From NCBI GenBank assembly GCA_020637365.1, contig JACJWE010000002.1:868001-932000 (forward strand): a stretch of DNA of 64,000 bases, written 5' to 3'. A program made the position numbers and the translations under genes. Source of the stretch: Acidimicrobiia bacterium. Its GTDB lineage: Bacteria; Actinomycetota; Acidimicrobiia; IMCC26256; JAGNEX01. Positions 8,745-17,506 of this stretch are shown here, piece after piece; the first letter of the stretch is position 1, and each line of letters starts with the position of its first letter. Under the pieces are notes generated by a model. The model saw only the letters and a list, made by a program, of their open reading frames with translations, was not told where the DNA came from and searched no databases.

Positions 8745-8905
8745 CGGCCATGCGGGAGATAGTCGGTCCCCAGCCGACGCCTTGGAGACGTCCTGCCGTC
8801 GAAACTGATCGTTCCGTCGCTCAGGCCCATCGGCCCGGTGATGGCGTTCAACAGAGTTGTCTCGCCGACCTCGCTGCGTACCATCACGCGGAGGTCGCGG
8901 GCGGT
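8745..8905 (-). pseudogene. fragment of an urtE-like ABC ATPase gene
   Basis: On the minus strand the segment reads VGETTLLNAITGPMGLSDGT, then ISFDG and later LPHGRAAFP. These match GVGKTTLLNAITGLMGLTGG, ISFDGKD and VPQGHAVFP of the intact urtE at 12437-13138. The P-loop Lys has become Glu, and small indels break the frame. Only the Walker A to Q-loop part survives. The DNA is clearly related to urtE about 4 kb away, so this is the remnant of a partial duplication or of a transferred paralogue. Confidence 0.65.
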
Positions 8906-9089
8906 GCAGCAGCGGGACGTCGTAGCCAATGGGCAGTTACAACCATTCACCGACTACAGCGCTGAACTCATCCCATGCTTGGCGGGTGCACGCGAACACG
9001 CGGCGGTCGTGGCACTGGCCAGCATGAAAGTCGTGGTCCTTGAAGCGGCCTTCTTCTTCGAACAAGCCGGATCTTCCGAGTCCACACTA

Positions 9090-9475
9090 CGAGTCCGATG
9101 ATCTGCTCGTTGTAGTCGGGTAGTTCGGCGTAGATCTTGCGCAGAGGATTTGAGTCGAACAGGTAGCGGAGGAACAAGAACATTCCTCTAACATCTCACC
9201 CTGCGGTCGCCGTTGTGAGGATCGCTGAAACCCGATATAGCAATGCCCGAGGCCCGGGTTGGCTGCGTACGCGACGACGAGCCCGTAGATGTGCCGGTCG
9301 CTTTTGCCCGCGACCAAGTACTGAGCGTACGTGCCATTGTGGAGCGATTCGCGAAGCTCGCCGGGTCCAGCGTTTGGCCCCGATAGCGCCATCGGAATCC
9401 GTTTTCTGGCTCCATGGCTGCGTGAAATAGCCCGGGTAGGAAGCATCGTCGAGTGGGATCAGCCGGACCCTGCCT
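9090..9475 (-). pseudogene. GNAT acetyltransferase-like gene fragment, frameshifted
   Basis: Three minus-strand frames supply collinear pieces: RVRLIPLDDASYPGYFTQPW, then GELRESLHNGTYAQYLVAGK and YGLVVAYAANPGLGHCYIGF, then MFLFLRYLFDSNPLRKIYAE with LPDYNEQ. The order and the VAYNxxxGxxxIG-like pattern resemble GNAT proteins. The frame changes at least twice, and the N-terminal end is welded onto the truncated second fic copy. It cannot encode a working enzyme. Confidence 0.5.
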
Positions 9476-9496
9476 GCTCGCTGCCGAACCATCTCG

Positions 9497-10286
9497 CGGT
9501 CACCTGCTTTGGCATATGCGGCGGCGAGGTCGGTGTTCAGGCCGGGCAAGGCCTTCTTGGGGATGGTGACGTTCGACGGTAGAGCGAGCACCAGCGCCCG
9601 TTGCCGATCCCGCGCGGGGCTTGCTGGGAACTGTGCCATCGTCTCGTGGACGTAGTTGATCCACGTCACGTTGAGTTGTTCTGTCCTGACCGTTTCGATC
9701 TCTTCGCGGAGCCCGTCAAGTAGCCCTTGAATCGCGTACTGGAGGAATCCGGTGGCGTTGTTTGAACGGCTCGTCCGGTCAAGTTCTCGGTAGTACTGGT
9801 CGCGTGTCAGGTGGTAGTGGTTGGAGAGCAGGTGGGCGGCTGGGATCGGAATGGCCTCGGAGCGTGCCAGGATCAAGTACTCGACCAGTCGAGCGGTGCG
9901 TCCGTTGCCGTCGCCGAACGGGTGGATCCAGGCGAGGTAGAGGTGCGCGTAGACGGCGCTTGCAACGGTGAGTGCGAATTGAATGTCTGGATCGTCCGAT
10001 TTGAACGTGTCGCCTTCTAGCCACGTAGCGAGTTGTTCCAGCAGGTACTCGCAGTCTTCTGGCGGTGCTCCTCGGTAGGTGCCGACGACGACCGAGTGTT
10101 CCCGGAGTTCGCCAGGTTTGACTTCGGGGGCGTAGTTGGTGCCGGTCAGCAGAGCGGCGTTGTACTCGGCAAACAGGTCGGCGCTGAGCACTTGCGCATC
10201 GCCGTTCGTGACTTGTCGATCGATCTGTTCCAGCGCCTCCAGCACGGTGCGGACTTCTCGCTCCTGATACTGCCGAGATGGCGGAG
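9497..10286 (-). pseudogene. truncated second copy of fic
   Basis: This 790-bp segment is a gap-free, roughly 96% identical copy of the middle of fic at 4670-5459. It keeps HPFGDGNGRTAR and most of the Fic fold but lacks the N-terminal inhibitory STTAIEGN helix and the C-terminal winged helix. The frame stays open from 10398 down to 9196, joined to unrelated sequence at both ends. A chimeric protein of up to 400 aa could be made. If expressed, it would lack the self-inhibition segment. Confidence 0.85.
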
Positions 10287-10559
10287 TCGCGCTGATGCCT
10301 TGTCCGCCTGGACAAGCCGAGCTGACTCCGGTTCTCGACGAACTCCCTGGGTGCTTTGATGCGGGTTGCCCGTACGAAATGGTTGACGGTGCGATCAAGT
10401 TTTATCTTGCCAACGGTGCGACCTATGTGTTTCAGCGCTGTGAAGACAAGTGCTGCTCGGGATAGCAGTCTCCCAATGCTCGAAATGCGGGTCGAGATCT
10501 GGCGCGGCGTGGCGTGGAGGACGATGCAAACCAGCGAACGATGTGGCTACAATCGAGTC

Positions 10560-10847
10560 ATGGATGTGACCTCAAATCGTCTCGAAGTAGGGATTCGTGA
10601 GCTGAAGAATGGGCTGAGTCGATACGTCGATATCGTCCGGTCCGGCCGGGAAGTGATCGTCACAGATCGGGGTCGGCCCGTGGCCAAAATGACCGCGATA
10701 GACAACGTCGACAGTCGGCTTGAAGACTTGGTGGCCGCGGGTCTGGTGAAACGCCCGACAAACAAAGCGCGACACCTGCCCAGTCGTCGAATCGCCGCGT
10801 CGGGTCCCGTGAGTGACCTGGTCGAGAAAGAACGCCGTCACCGGTGA
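10560..10847 (+). CDS. Phd/YefM-type antitoxin
   Basis: The 95-aa product reads MDVTSNRLEVGIRELKNGLS, RYVDIVRSGREVIVTDRGRP and VAKMTAI, the Phd/YefM DNA-binding fold, in which the short helix and the VTDRGRPVA hairpin are hallmarks. The C-terminal part is basic and variable. I start at the ATG at 10560, which matches family starts. A longer in-frame extension to 10356 is not homologous. The stop overlaps the GTG start of the toxin by four bases (GTGA). Autorepression is likely. Confidence 0.88.
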   Translation: MDVTSNRLEVGIRELKNGLSRYVDIVRSGREVIVTDRGRPVAKMTAIDNVDSRLEDLVAAGLVKRPTNKARHLPSRRIAASGPVSDLVEKERRHR

Positions 10848-11269
10848 TCACCTATGTCGACACTTCCAGTCTGCTCAAACTCATCGTCGAAGAGGAAGGT
10901 TCTGATCAAGCCGCTTCTATCTGGGCGTCGGCCGACATCCTGACTTCGATCGTTTTGGTAGAAGTCGAAGCGAGGGCGGCACTGGCCGCCGCACGCAGAG
11001 GCCAAAGGCTGGATGAACAAGGTCTGACCAAATCCAAAGCAGAGTTGAACCTGCTGCTGGCCAACCTCCACATGGTCGATGTGACCGACGGACTTATTTC
11101 GGAGTCGTGCATCCTCGCCGAAGAGGAAGGGTTGCGCGGCTACGACGCCGTCCACCTTGCCGCCGCAATAACCGTTCAGGCGACAGTCTTCACCAGCTCG
11201 GATGCGGTGCTCTGTGCGGCCGCCGAACGGCGCGGTGTGTACGTCGCCAATCCGATTTGGCGTGGGTGA
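10844..11269 (+). CDS. PIN-domain toxin (VapC-like ribonuclease)
   Basis: A GTG at 10844 begins a 141-aa PIN protein. Its metal-binding pattern is clear: Asp6 in MITYVDTSSLLKLI, Glu in IVLVEVEARAALAA, Asp in GYDAVHLAAA and Asp in TSSDAVLCAAA. These four positions define the PIN active site. It overlaps the Phd antitoxin by 4 bp, so this is a complete type II toxin-antitoxin pair. It is clearly distinct from the PIN toxin at 8016. Confidence 0.9.
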   Translation: MITYVDTSSLLKLIVEEEGSDQAASIWASADILTSIVLVEVEARAALAAARRGQRLDEQGLTKSKAELNLLLANLHMVDVTDGLISESCILAEEEGLRGYDAVHLAAAITVQATVFTSSDAVLCAAAERRGVYVANPIWRG

Positions 11270-11287
11270 CGTTGTTGGTGGGCGCCG

Positions 11288-11391
11288 CAGCCGGATTGAA
11301 CGAACGGTCGGCAACGTCGGTTCAACGGTCCTCACCTCAATCCGAGACCTAGTCGGCCTGATCCTGGACATTCCCATCAGTTGAGACGCCG
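11288..11391 (+). pseudogene. mazF 3'-end fragment (104-bp repeat, copy 2)
   Basis: The segment encodes SRIERTVGNVGSTVLTSIRD and LVGLILDIPIS with a stop at 11382-11384, the last third of a MazF toxin. It matches 6463-6566. It sits 18 bp after the end of the PIN gene and has no upstream mazF sequence. It is a dead fragment. Confidence 0.8.
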
Positions 11392-11564
11392 CGTCGCTCG
11401 GGAGCTGGCTTCAACCGAATCGCGAACTACTGGCTCGAATTTCCCGTAGGGCCCGGAAGATCGAGGAGGCGCTGCGCGCGGAAGTGACTGTCATATGTTC
11501 GTGCAAGTCTCGCGGGGTCGGTTTGCCAGTCGCCGAGTCGGAAAGCGCACGAGAGAGAGCTGTT

Positions 11565-11945
11565 GTGAACCCCACTCCATACCTCCGTGAACCGGGATGC
11601 GAACCCAGACTGTTCGACCTGTCGGACAACTGGAAGGTGACCTTTGCACTGCTGGACGCCACTCGTGATTGGCGAGAACGGGCGGTGCACGAGTTCGTGC
11701 TCCGGGATACCGACCATGTCGACGTCGCAACCTCGTATCAGATCCGAGTGCCGCTCGAACTTGTGCTGGAGCTGACGCGAGAGGCAACGCCGCTTGCCGA
11801 GCGCTTGTTGCGGCGCGGACGGAGCATTTTGATGGCGCTGATCGCCGTGTTGTGGTTCATGACCGTCGCACGACTGCTGCTCAATGCGGAAGTTCCCGTA
11901 GCTGAGTCCGTCTGGCGGGCGATCAGAGATCTGTTCCAGCGTTAG
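11565..11945 (+). CDS. hypothetical protein with one membrane helix
   Basis: The product (126 aa from a GTG at 11565 preceded by a purine-rich GAGAGAGAG) reads MNPTPYLREPGCEPRLFDLS and later VDVATSYQIRVPLELVLELT. A single membrane helix (SILMALIAVLWFMTVARLLL) lies near the C terminus, followed by AEVPVAESVWRAIRDLF. A cytoplasmic domain with a tail anchor is the simplest reading. An upstream in-frame ATG at 11484 would add 27 residues without visible homology. I do not recognise the family. Confidence 0.5.
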   Translation: MNPTPYLREPGCEPRLFDLSDNWKVTFALLDATRDWRERAVHEFVLRDTDHVDVATSYQIRVPLELVLELTREATPLAERLLRRGRSILMALIAVLWFMTVARLLLNAEVPVAESVWRAIRDLFQR

Positions 11946-11972
11946 AATTGCCGCACCGAGGAGGTCGAAACC

Positions 11973-12143
11973 ATGGCAAAGAACGGAGCAAAGGGAGGCG
12001 GTCGTGCAGGCGCCGTCTCGAAACGGAGCCAGGTCCAGAACCCGAAGACGGGGTTGTGGACGAAACGTGACGCTTCTACGGGTCAGTTCATGGCGGTGAA
12101 GAAGACGGGCGGCAAGTTCAAGGGCGTCAAGCGAGAGAACTGA
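11973..12143 (+). CDS. conserved small basic protein (56 aa)
   Basis: An ATG at 11973 follows a strong GAGGAGG site and opens a 56-aa frame: MAKNGAKGGGRAGAVSKRSQ, VQNPKTGLWTKRDASTGQFM and AVKKTGGKFKGVKREN. It is very rich in Lys, Arg and Gly. I recall similar small proteins with the VQNPKTGLWTKRD signature in many bacteria, usually annotated as hypothetical. The strong ribosome site and clean stop support a real gene. The function is unknown; the charge suggests nucleic-acid contact (inference). Confidence 0.7.
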   Translation: MAKNGAKGGGRAGAVSKRSQVQNPKTGLWTKRDASTGQFMAVKKTGGKFKGVKREN

Positions 12144-12158
12144 TCTCCAGCCCTAAGA

Positions 12159-12180
12159 GGCCCGACCGATAGGCCGGGCC
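12159..12180. terminator. possible stem-loop after the 56-aa gene
   Basis: GGCCCG at 12159-12164 pairs with CGGGCC at 12175-12180 across a 10-nt loop, 16 bases after the stop. There is no clear T-run, so intrinsic termination is only possible. Confidence 0.35.
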
Positions 12181-12436
12181 GTCACCCGAGCGGCCTGCAG
12201 CGGAAGCTGTGTGAGCGGGAAGTACACAGCCAAGCAAGGAACATGTCTGCCCTATCCACTGACCCTCTCAGGCCAGAGCGGGCTGCCGGTCGTTGCGGTC
12301 TCTCGACGAACTGAGTTCGAACGCCGGACAGCCTGCGGTGGTGCCGTTGAGAGAAGCCGTTTGCCGTGCAACCTCCCCGATCACGACCGGAAGGCCCGTC
12401 GTCGCTGTCCCGGGGGAAGCCAGCCAGCCTGGTTGG

Positions 12437-13138
12437 TCAGATGGCGATGAGGGAGGCGAAGCGGTCCATTTCGGCGGTGGCGGTGTCGCCGGTGTCGACG
12501 ATGCGGCCGCCGTCCATGACGGCGTAGCGGTCGGCGAGCCGCAACGCGAACTCGACGTATTGTTCGACGAGGAGCATGGTCATGCCGGTGGCTTTGTGCA
12601 GGTCGTTGATGGTGTCTTCGATCTGGTGGATGATCGAGGGCTGGATGCCTTCCGTCGGTTCATCCAAGATCAGGATCTTCGGACGGGTGATCAACGCACG
12701 GGCGATCGCCAGCTGTTTGGCCTGGCCGCCAGAGAGCAAACCCGCAGGACGGTTCATCAAACTGGCCAAAGCCGGGAACAGGTCGATGACCTCGTTGAGG
12801 GCTTCTTTGTCGGGCTTGCCGAGCCGTTCATTGACGACCTGCAGGTTCTCTCGCGTGGTCAGCTGTGGGAACACGGCATGGCCCTGTGGCACGTAGCCGA
12901 TCCCCATCCGCGCACGGGCCGATGCGGACGCCTTCGAGATGTCCTTGCCGTCGAAGCTGATCGACCCGCCGGTCAGGCCCATCAACCCGGTGATGGCGTT
13001 CAGCAGGGTTGTCTTGCCGACCCCGTTGCGGCCCATCACGCAGACCAGCTCACCTTCTCGTACCTCGAGCGAAATGCCGAACAGCACGGCGGTGCGGCCG
13101 TAGGCCGCGTGGATGTCGTTGATGATGATGTCGCTCAT
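12437..13138 (-). CDS. urtE: urea ABC transporter ATP-binding subunit UrtE
   Basis: This 233-aa ABC ATPase has Walker A (GRNGVGKTT), a Q-loop (VPQGHAVFP), the signature LSGGQAKQLAIARAL and Walker B (ILILDEPTEGIQ). Its start MSDIIINDIHAAYGRTAVLF is typical of UrtE/LivF proteins. It is the last gene of the urtABCDE operon and overlaps urtD by four bases (ATGA). Together with UrtD it powers urea import. A broken fragment of a related gene lies at 8745-8905. Confidence 0.93.
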   Translation of the reverse strand: MSDIIINDIHAAYGRTAVLFGISLEVREGELVCVMGRNGVGKTTLLNAITGLMGLTGGSISFDGKDISKASASARARMGIGYVPQGHAVFPQLTTRENLQVVNERLGKPDKEALNEVIDLFPALASLMNRPAGLLSGGQAKQLAIARALITRPKILILDEPTEGIQPSIIHQIEDTINDLHKATGMTMLLVEQYVEFALRLADRYAVMDGGRIVDTGDTATAEMDRFASLIAI

Positions 13139-13947
13139 GACAGCACCTCCTGTGCGTCTGGTGCTTGGGCTGCCTCACCCGATTCGGTCGAAGCGACGTG
13201 CCCCGAACGGGCGTCGCGCGCTCGACCCAGATAGACCTCTTGAACCAACGGGTTGCCCTGGACCTGGTCGACGGTGCCCTCAAGCAGGATCTTCCCTTCG
13301 TGCAGCACCGTCACCTTCTCGGCGTAAGACCGCAGGAACGCCATATCGTGTTCGATGACGACGATGGTGTGATCACCAGCCAGGCGTTGCAGCAGTTCAC
13401 CCGTCGCAGCACGTTCTTGCGGGCTCATCCCTGCGACCGGCTCGTCCAACAAGATCATGCGAGGCTGCTGCACTAACAACATGCCGATTTCGAGCCATTG
13501 CTTCTGACCGTGACTCAACGCTCCGGCAACACGGTGGGCGCTGTCGGTCAGACCGATCTGTTCCATCGTGTCGGCGACAGCGGCGCTGATGCCGCGACGT
13601 TTGCGGAATAGCTTCAGCGTCGACATCTTGAACGACGCCGCCAGGTCGAGGTTGTCCAGCACCGTCAGCGCTTGGAACACCGTCGGGGTTTGGAAGCTTC
13701 GACCGATGCCCTTCTGGACGATCTTGTGCGACGGGACCCCTACTAGCGATTCACCCCGGAACAAGACGTCACCTTCGGTCACAGGTGTGAGGCCCGTGAT
13801 CACGTCGATCAGCGTCGTCTTGCCAGCACCGTTCGGGCCGATCAAAAAGCGGAGTTCACCCTGTTCGATGGACATCGACACACCGTCGGTGGCCCGGAAT
13901 CCGTTGAACGAAACAACGACATCGCGCAGTTCGAGTTCTGCGGTCAC
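13135..13947 (-). CDS. urtD: urea ABC transporter ATP-binding subunit UrtD
   Basis: The 270-aa ATPase has Walker A (GPNGAGKTTLID), Q-loop (RSFQTPTVFQ), signature LSHGQKQWLEIGML and Walker B (MILLDEPVAGMS). The LSHGQKQWLEIGM variant is characteristic of UrtD-type subunits. It overlaps urtC by four bases upstream and urtE by four downstream, so translation is coupled. The last 20 residues form a divergent, Ala-rich tail. Confidence 0.93.
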   Translation of the reverse strand: MTAELELRDVVVSFNGFRATDGVSMSIEQGELRFLIGPNGAGKTTLIDVITGLTPVTEGDVLFRGESLVGVPSHKIVQKGIGRSFQTPTVFQALTVLDNLDLAASFKMSTLKLFRKRRGISAAVADTMEQIGLTDSAHRVAGALSHGQKQWLEIGMLLVQQPRMILLDEPVAGMSPQERAATGELLQRLAGDHTIVVIEHDMAFLRSYAEKVTVLHEGKILLEGTVDQVQGNPLVQEVYLGRARDARSGHVASTESGEAAQAPDAQEVLS

Positions 13948-15182
13948 GACGCCACCTCCGAAGTAGCGAGCGTCTGAGGGGCGCGCGACGGTTCGTCAGC
14001 CGAACCGCCCCGTGCGGGCAGCCGGGCAGACACTGCCCCGCTGAGCTTGCGCCAGATGCCAGCCAAACCGCCTGGGAAGAATCCGACGACGACGATGAAC
14101 AACAAGCCTTGGAAGTACTGCCAGTTTTCGGGGTGCGATTCGCTGACGCGAGTCTTCAGCACGCCCACCAACAGCGCTCCGATCATCGGGCCATAGATGG
14201 TCGCCCGACCGCCGACCGCTACCCAGCCGATCATCAGAATCGAGGGCAGCACCGCAAACTGGTCGGGTGCCACGATGCCGATAATCGGTGCTGACAAAGC
14301 CCCCGCCAGGCCGGCCATTCCGGCGGCCAGAGCGAAGGCGATGGTCTTGGCTTTGGCGGGGTCATACCCCAAGAACTGCACACGGTCCTCGCCGTCACGG
14401 GTTGCGACCAGCAGCTTGCCGTATCGACTGTTCACCGTGTGTCGAGCGACAACGAGGGCTACCAACAGCGCGCCCGCCGCCAGGTAGTACAAGAACTCAG
14501 GCGTCGACGGGTCGTACTTGTTATGTCCGAACACTTCAGAGAAGTTGGTCAGGCCATTCGTACCCGCAGTGAGCTTGAGCTGACCGATCAGCAACAGCCA
14601 AAACACCAGCGCAGTAGCTTGGGTCAGCAGGGCAAAGTACGCACCCCGAATGCGGCGGTGAAACACCAGCCAACCCACCAGCCCGGCGACCAGTGCCGGT
14701 ACGACCACCGCGGCTACCCCAGCGAACCACAGATGCTCGAACGGCCTCCACAGCAGCGGCAGCTTGTCGTTATCGCCATAGAGCGACATGAACTGTGGCA
14801 ACTGACCCGGCTCGACCTGTTCGAGGGACAGGTACATCCCCATCGAATACGCGCCCAGGCCGAAGAAGACACCTTGGCCGAGGGCGAGCATGCCGCCGTA
14901 ACCCCATGCCAAGTCGAGGCCCACCGCCACCGTTGCGTAACAGAGGTACTCGGCCCATTGGCGGGTTCGCGTCGGGTCGCCGATCAGATCCGGGCCAGCA
15001 ATCAGCACCCCAACGGCGATCGCCAAGATGATGCGACGACCCCAGCCGGTTTTCAGGCGGTCGGACAGTGACGGGTGATATCCGTCGCGAGTCACGTCGG
15101 CTTCAGCGACGACCCCCTCACCAGGCGGCTTCTCGTCGACGAGCGAGCTGACATCTGGATACTCGTTCTTTGTGGTCGTCAT
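13944..15182 (-). CDS. urtC: urea ABC transporter permease UrtC
   Basis: This 412-aa protein has about ten hydrophobic helices and belongs to the branched-chain-amino-acid/urea permease family. DLAWGYGGMLALGQGVFFGL, followed by GAYSMGMYL, is typical of UrtC, as is the large loop with PQFMSLYGDNDKLPLLW. A cytoplasmic N-terminal extension of about 45 residues precedes the first helix. It overlaps urtB and urtD by four bases each. With UrtB it forms the membrane pore. Confidence 0.93.
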   Translation of the reverse strand: MTTTKNEYPDVSSLVDEKPPGEGVVAEADVTRDGYHPSLSDRLKTGWGRRIILAIAVGVLIAGPDLIGDPTRTRQWAEYLCYATVAVGLDLAWGYGGMLALGQGVFFGLGAYSMGMYLSLEQVEPGQLPQFMSLYGDNDKLPLLWRPFEHLWFAGVAAVVVPALVAGLVGWLVFHRRIRGAYFALLTQATALVFWLLLIGQLKLTAGTNGLTNFSEVFGHNKYDPSTPEFLYYLAAGALLVALVVARHTVNSRYGKLLVATRDGEDRVQFLGYDPAKAKTIAFALAAGMAGLAGALSAPIIGIVAPDQFAVLPSILMIGWVAVGGRATIYGPMIGALLVGVLKTRVSESHPENWQYFQGLLFIVVVGFFPGGLAGIWRKLSGAVSARLPARGGSADEPSRAPQTLATSEVAS

Positions 15183-16069
15183 GACGTCAGTCCTCTCGTG
15201 CGGAAGGACACCAAGCCGTTCGGCCGGAACTGCAAGAAGACGATGACCGCCATGAAGACGATCGCCTTGCCGATCGAAGCGTTCTTCCAGAACTCGGCGT
15301 AGGCGTTGAGCATGCCAAGGGCAAACGCCGCGATGATCGTGCCCTTCATGCGGCCCAAACCGCCGACGATCACCACCAAGAACGCGTCGATGATGTAGCC
15401 CGATCCGACCTGGCTGCCGATAGATCCAATGAGTGAGACGGCGACACCGGCGACCCCAGCAAGGCCGGAGCCCAGGAAGAAGGTGGTGGCGTCAACCCGC
15501 CGGGGCGAGAGACCCGAGACGGCTGCAAGATCACGGTTCTGAGTGACGGCTCGCATGCGCCGCCCCTCTGCATGGCGGGCCATGAACACCGAGAGTCCAC
15601 CGACGATGACCGCCACCAACGCCATGATGAAGAGCCGGGTGTAGGGCATGATCACGCCGAGCAGTGTGACGCTTCCCTTCAACCACGACGGGGCGACCAC
15701 GTCGACGTTTGGTGCGCCAAAGATGTCTCGGGCGGCCTGCTGCAAAATCAGGCTCACGCCGAACGTGACCAGCAGTGTGTCGAGTGGTCGGTCGACCATT
15801 CGCGACAACAGCCCACGTTCCATCGCGACGCCGACGCCGCCGGCGACGATGAAGGCGATGAACAAACCCAACAGGATCGACAGACCAGCTGCCAACCCGA
15901 AATCGTGTTGTAAGACGTAAGGCGTGTACGCCCCGATCATGATGAGCTCGCCGTGGGCCATGTTGATGACGTTCATCTGCCCAAAGGTGAAGGTCAGTCC
16001 GATTGCGACGAGCAACAGGATCGAACCGACGCTGAGGCCGTTGAAGGCCTGTTCAAGAAGTGTTTCCAC
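15179..16069 (-). CDS. urtB: urea ABC transporter permease UrtB
   Basis: The 296-aa permease starts METLLEQAFNGLSVGSILLL. It has the conserved GQMNVINMAHGELIMIGAYT loop that contacts the ATPases, and DTLLVTFGVSLILQQAARDI with FGAPNVDV, which distinguishes UrtB from LivH. It lies about 97 bp downstream of the urtA end (16167) and overlaps urtC by four bases. Confidence 0.93.
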   Translation of the reverse strand: METLLEQAFNGLSVGSILLLVAIGLTFTFGQMNVINMAHGELIMIGAYTPYVLQHDFGLAAGLSILLGLFIAFIVAGGVGVAMERGLLSRMVDRPLDTLLVTFGVSLILQQAARDIFGAPNVDVVAPSWLKGSVTLLGVIMPYTRLFIMALVAVIVGGLSVFMARHAEGRRMRAVTQNRDLAAVSGLSPRRVDATTFFLGSGLAGVAGVAVSLIGSIGSQVGSGYIIDAFLVVIVGGLGRMKGTIIAAFALGMLNAYAEFWKNASIGKAIVFMAVIVFLQFRPNGLVSFRTRGLTS

Positions 16070-16166
16070 GGAGACTCCCTCGTGTCGCCGTCGGAGCGGG
16101 GAGCGGTACCGGCACGATGCCGATACCGCTCAGTCCGCTCGATTACCCAGGTCGGTGCCGAGCTAG

Positions 16167-17506
16167 CTACTTGCCTGCAGCGGCCATTGCGTCATCGCAT
16201 TCGCCTTGGGCGAGCCCTTCAGCCCATGCGTAATCGGCCAAACATGGGTCCGGAACGATCGGTTCACCCGAATCCCACACCTCATCGATCAGGCCATCGG
16301 CGTTGACTTCTCCAATGCGGGCCGTCTTTGAGATGTGTTGGTTCCAGTCCGAAACGGTGACGGTGCCTTCAGGGGCGTCCCAAGTCAGACCCTTGGACGC
16401 CTCGCGCGTACAGCGTCGACGTCGGTCGATCCGGCCTGTTCGACTGCGGCCGCCCAGAGGTGGACGGCGACGTAGCCCGCCTCGATTGGGTCGTCGGTCT
16501 TGCGGTCCTCGCCGTACGCCTCTTTAAAGGCGGCGACGAAGTCCGCGTTCTCGGGAGTGTCGGTCGTCTGGTAGTAGTCCCAGGCGGTGAGGTGTCCTTC
16601 GATGTTGTCGACGCCGATTCCGCCGATCTCTTCTTCAGCCACCGACACCGAGATCGTTTGGATCTTCTCGGGAGTGTTGCCCTTTGCGGCGAGCTCCTTG
16701 AAGAACGCCACGTTGGTATCTCCGTTCAGCGTGTTGAACACGATGTCTGGTTCGGCGTCGAGCACCTTGGAGACGACGGTCGAGACGTTGGTCTCACCGA
16801 GCGGCAGATATTCCTCACCGGCGATGTTGAGACCATTCGCTTCGGCGTACGCCTTGATGATCTTGTTGGCGGTCCGGGGAAAGACATAGTCCGAACCGAC
16901 CAGGTACACGTCGGTCATGCCTTGTTCTTTGATGTAGTCAAGAGCAGGGATGATCTGCTGGTTCGTAGTCGCTCCGGTGTAGAAGATGTTCGGCGATGCC
17001 TCGAGACCTTCGTACTGGACCGGGTAATAGAGCAGGCCGTTGAGCCCTTCGAAAACCGGCAGCATCGCCTTGCGGGAAGCCGACGTCCAGCCACCGAAGA
17101 CGACCGGAACCTTATCGACGGTCAGCAGCTTCTCGGCCTTTTCCGCGAAGGTCGGCCAATCCGAAGCGCCGTCTTCGACGACGGGTTCAAGCTGCTTACC
17201 GAGCACGCCGCCAGCAGCATTGATCTCGTCGATCGCGAGTAGTTCTGCGTCCTTGACCGCCACCTCCGAGATCGACATCGTCCCGCTCAGGGAGTGCAGC
17301 ACGCCGACCTTGATCGTGTCGCCAGATGCTGTGCTGTCGTCAGTGCTGTCACCGGATCCGTCGTCGGTGCTGTCGGTCGAGCCAGCTTTCGTGCTGTCAG
17401 ACGAGCCGCCCGAGTCGTCGTCGCTGTCGCTTCCACAAGCGGCCGCAATCAGCGACATCACCATGAGCACCAGAAGAAGTCTGAGTAAGCCAGGTCGGTT
17501 CCTCAT
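16167..17506 (-). pseudogene. urtA: urea-binding lipoprotein UrtA with a frameshift near its C terminus
   Basis: The first frame (17506 to about 16404) gives a lipoprotein signal (MRNRPGLLRLLLVLMVMSLI, then AAACGSD), an Asp/Ser/Thr-rich spacer and the UrtA binding domain (VGVLHSLSGTMSISEVAVKD; VVFGGWTSASRKAMLPVFEG; LLYYPVQYEG). The frame then ends early with RARRPRV. Inserting one base within CGCGCG at 16403-16408 restores ASKGLTWDAPEGTVTVSDWN, then IVPDPCLADYAWAEGL, and a stop at 16167, giving about 446 residues, the normal length. The other four urt genes are intact. This is either a recent loss-of-function mutation or a base-calling error. The protein would capture urea outside the membrane. 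Confidence 0.85.
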
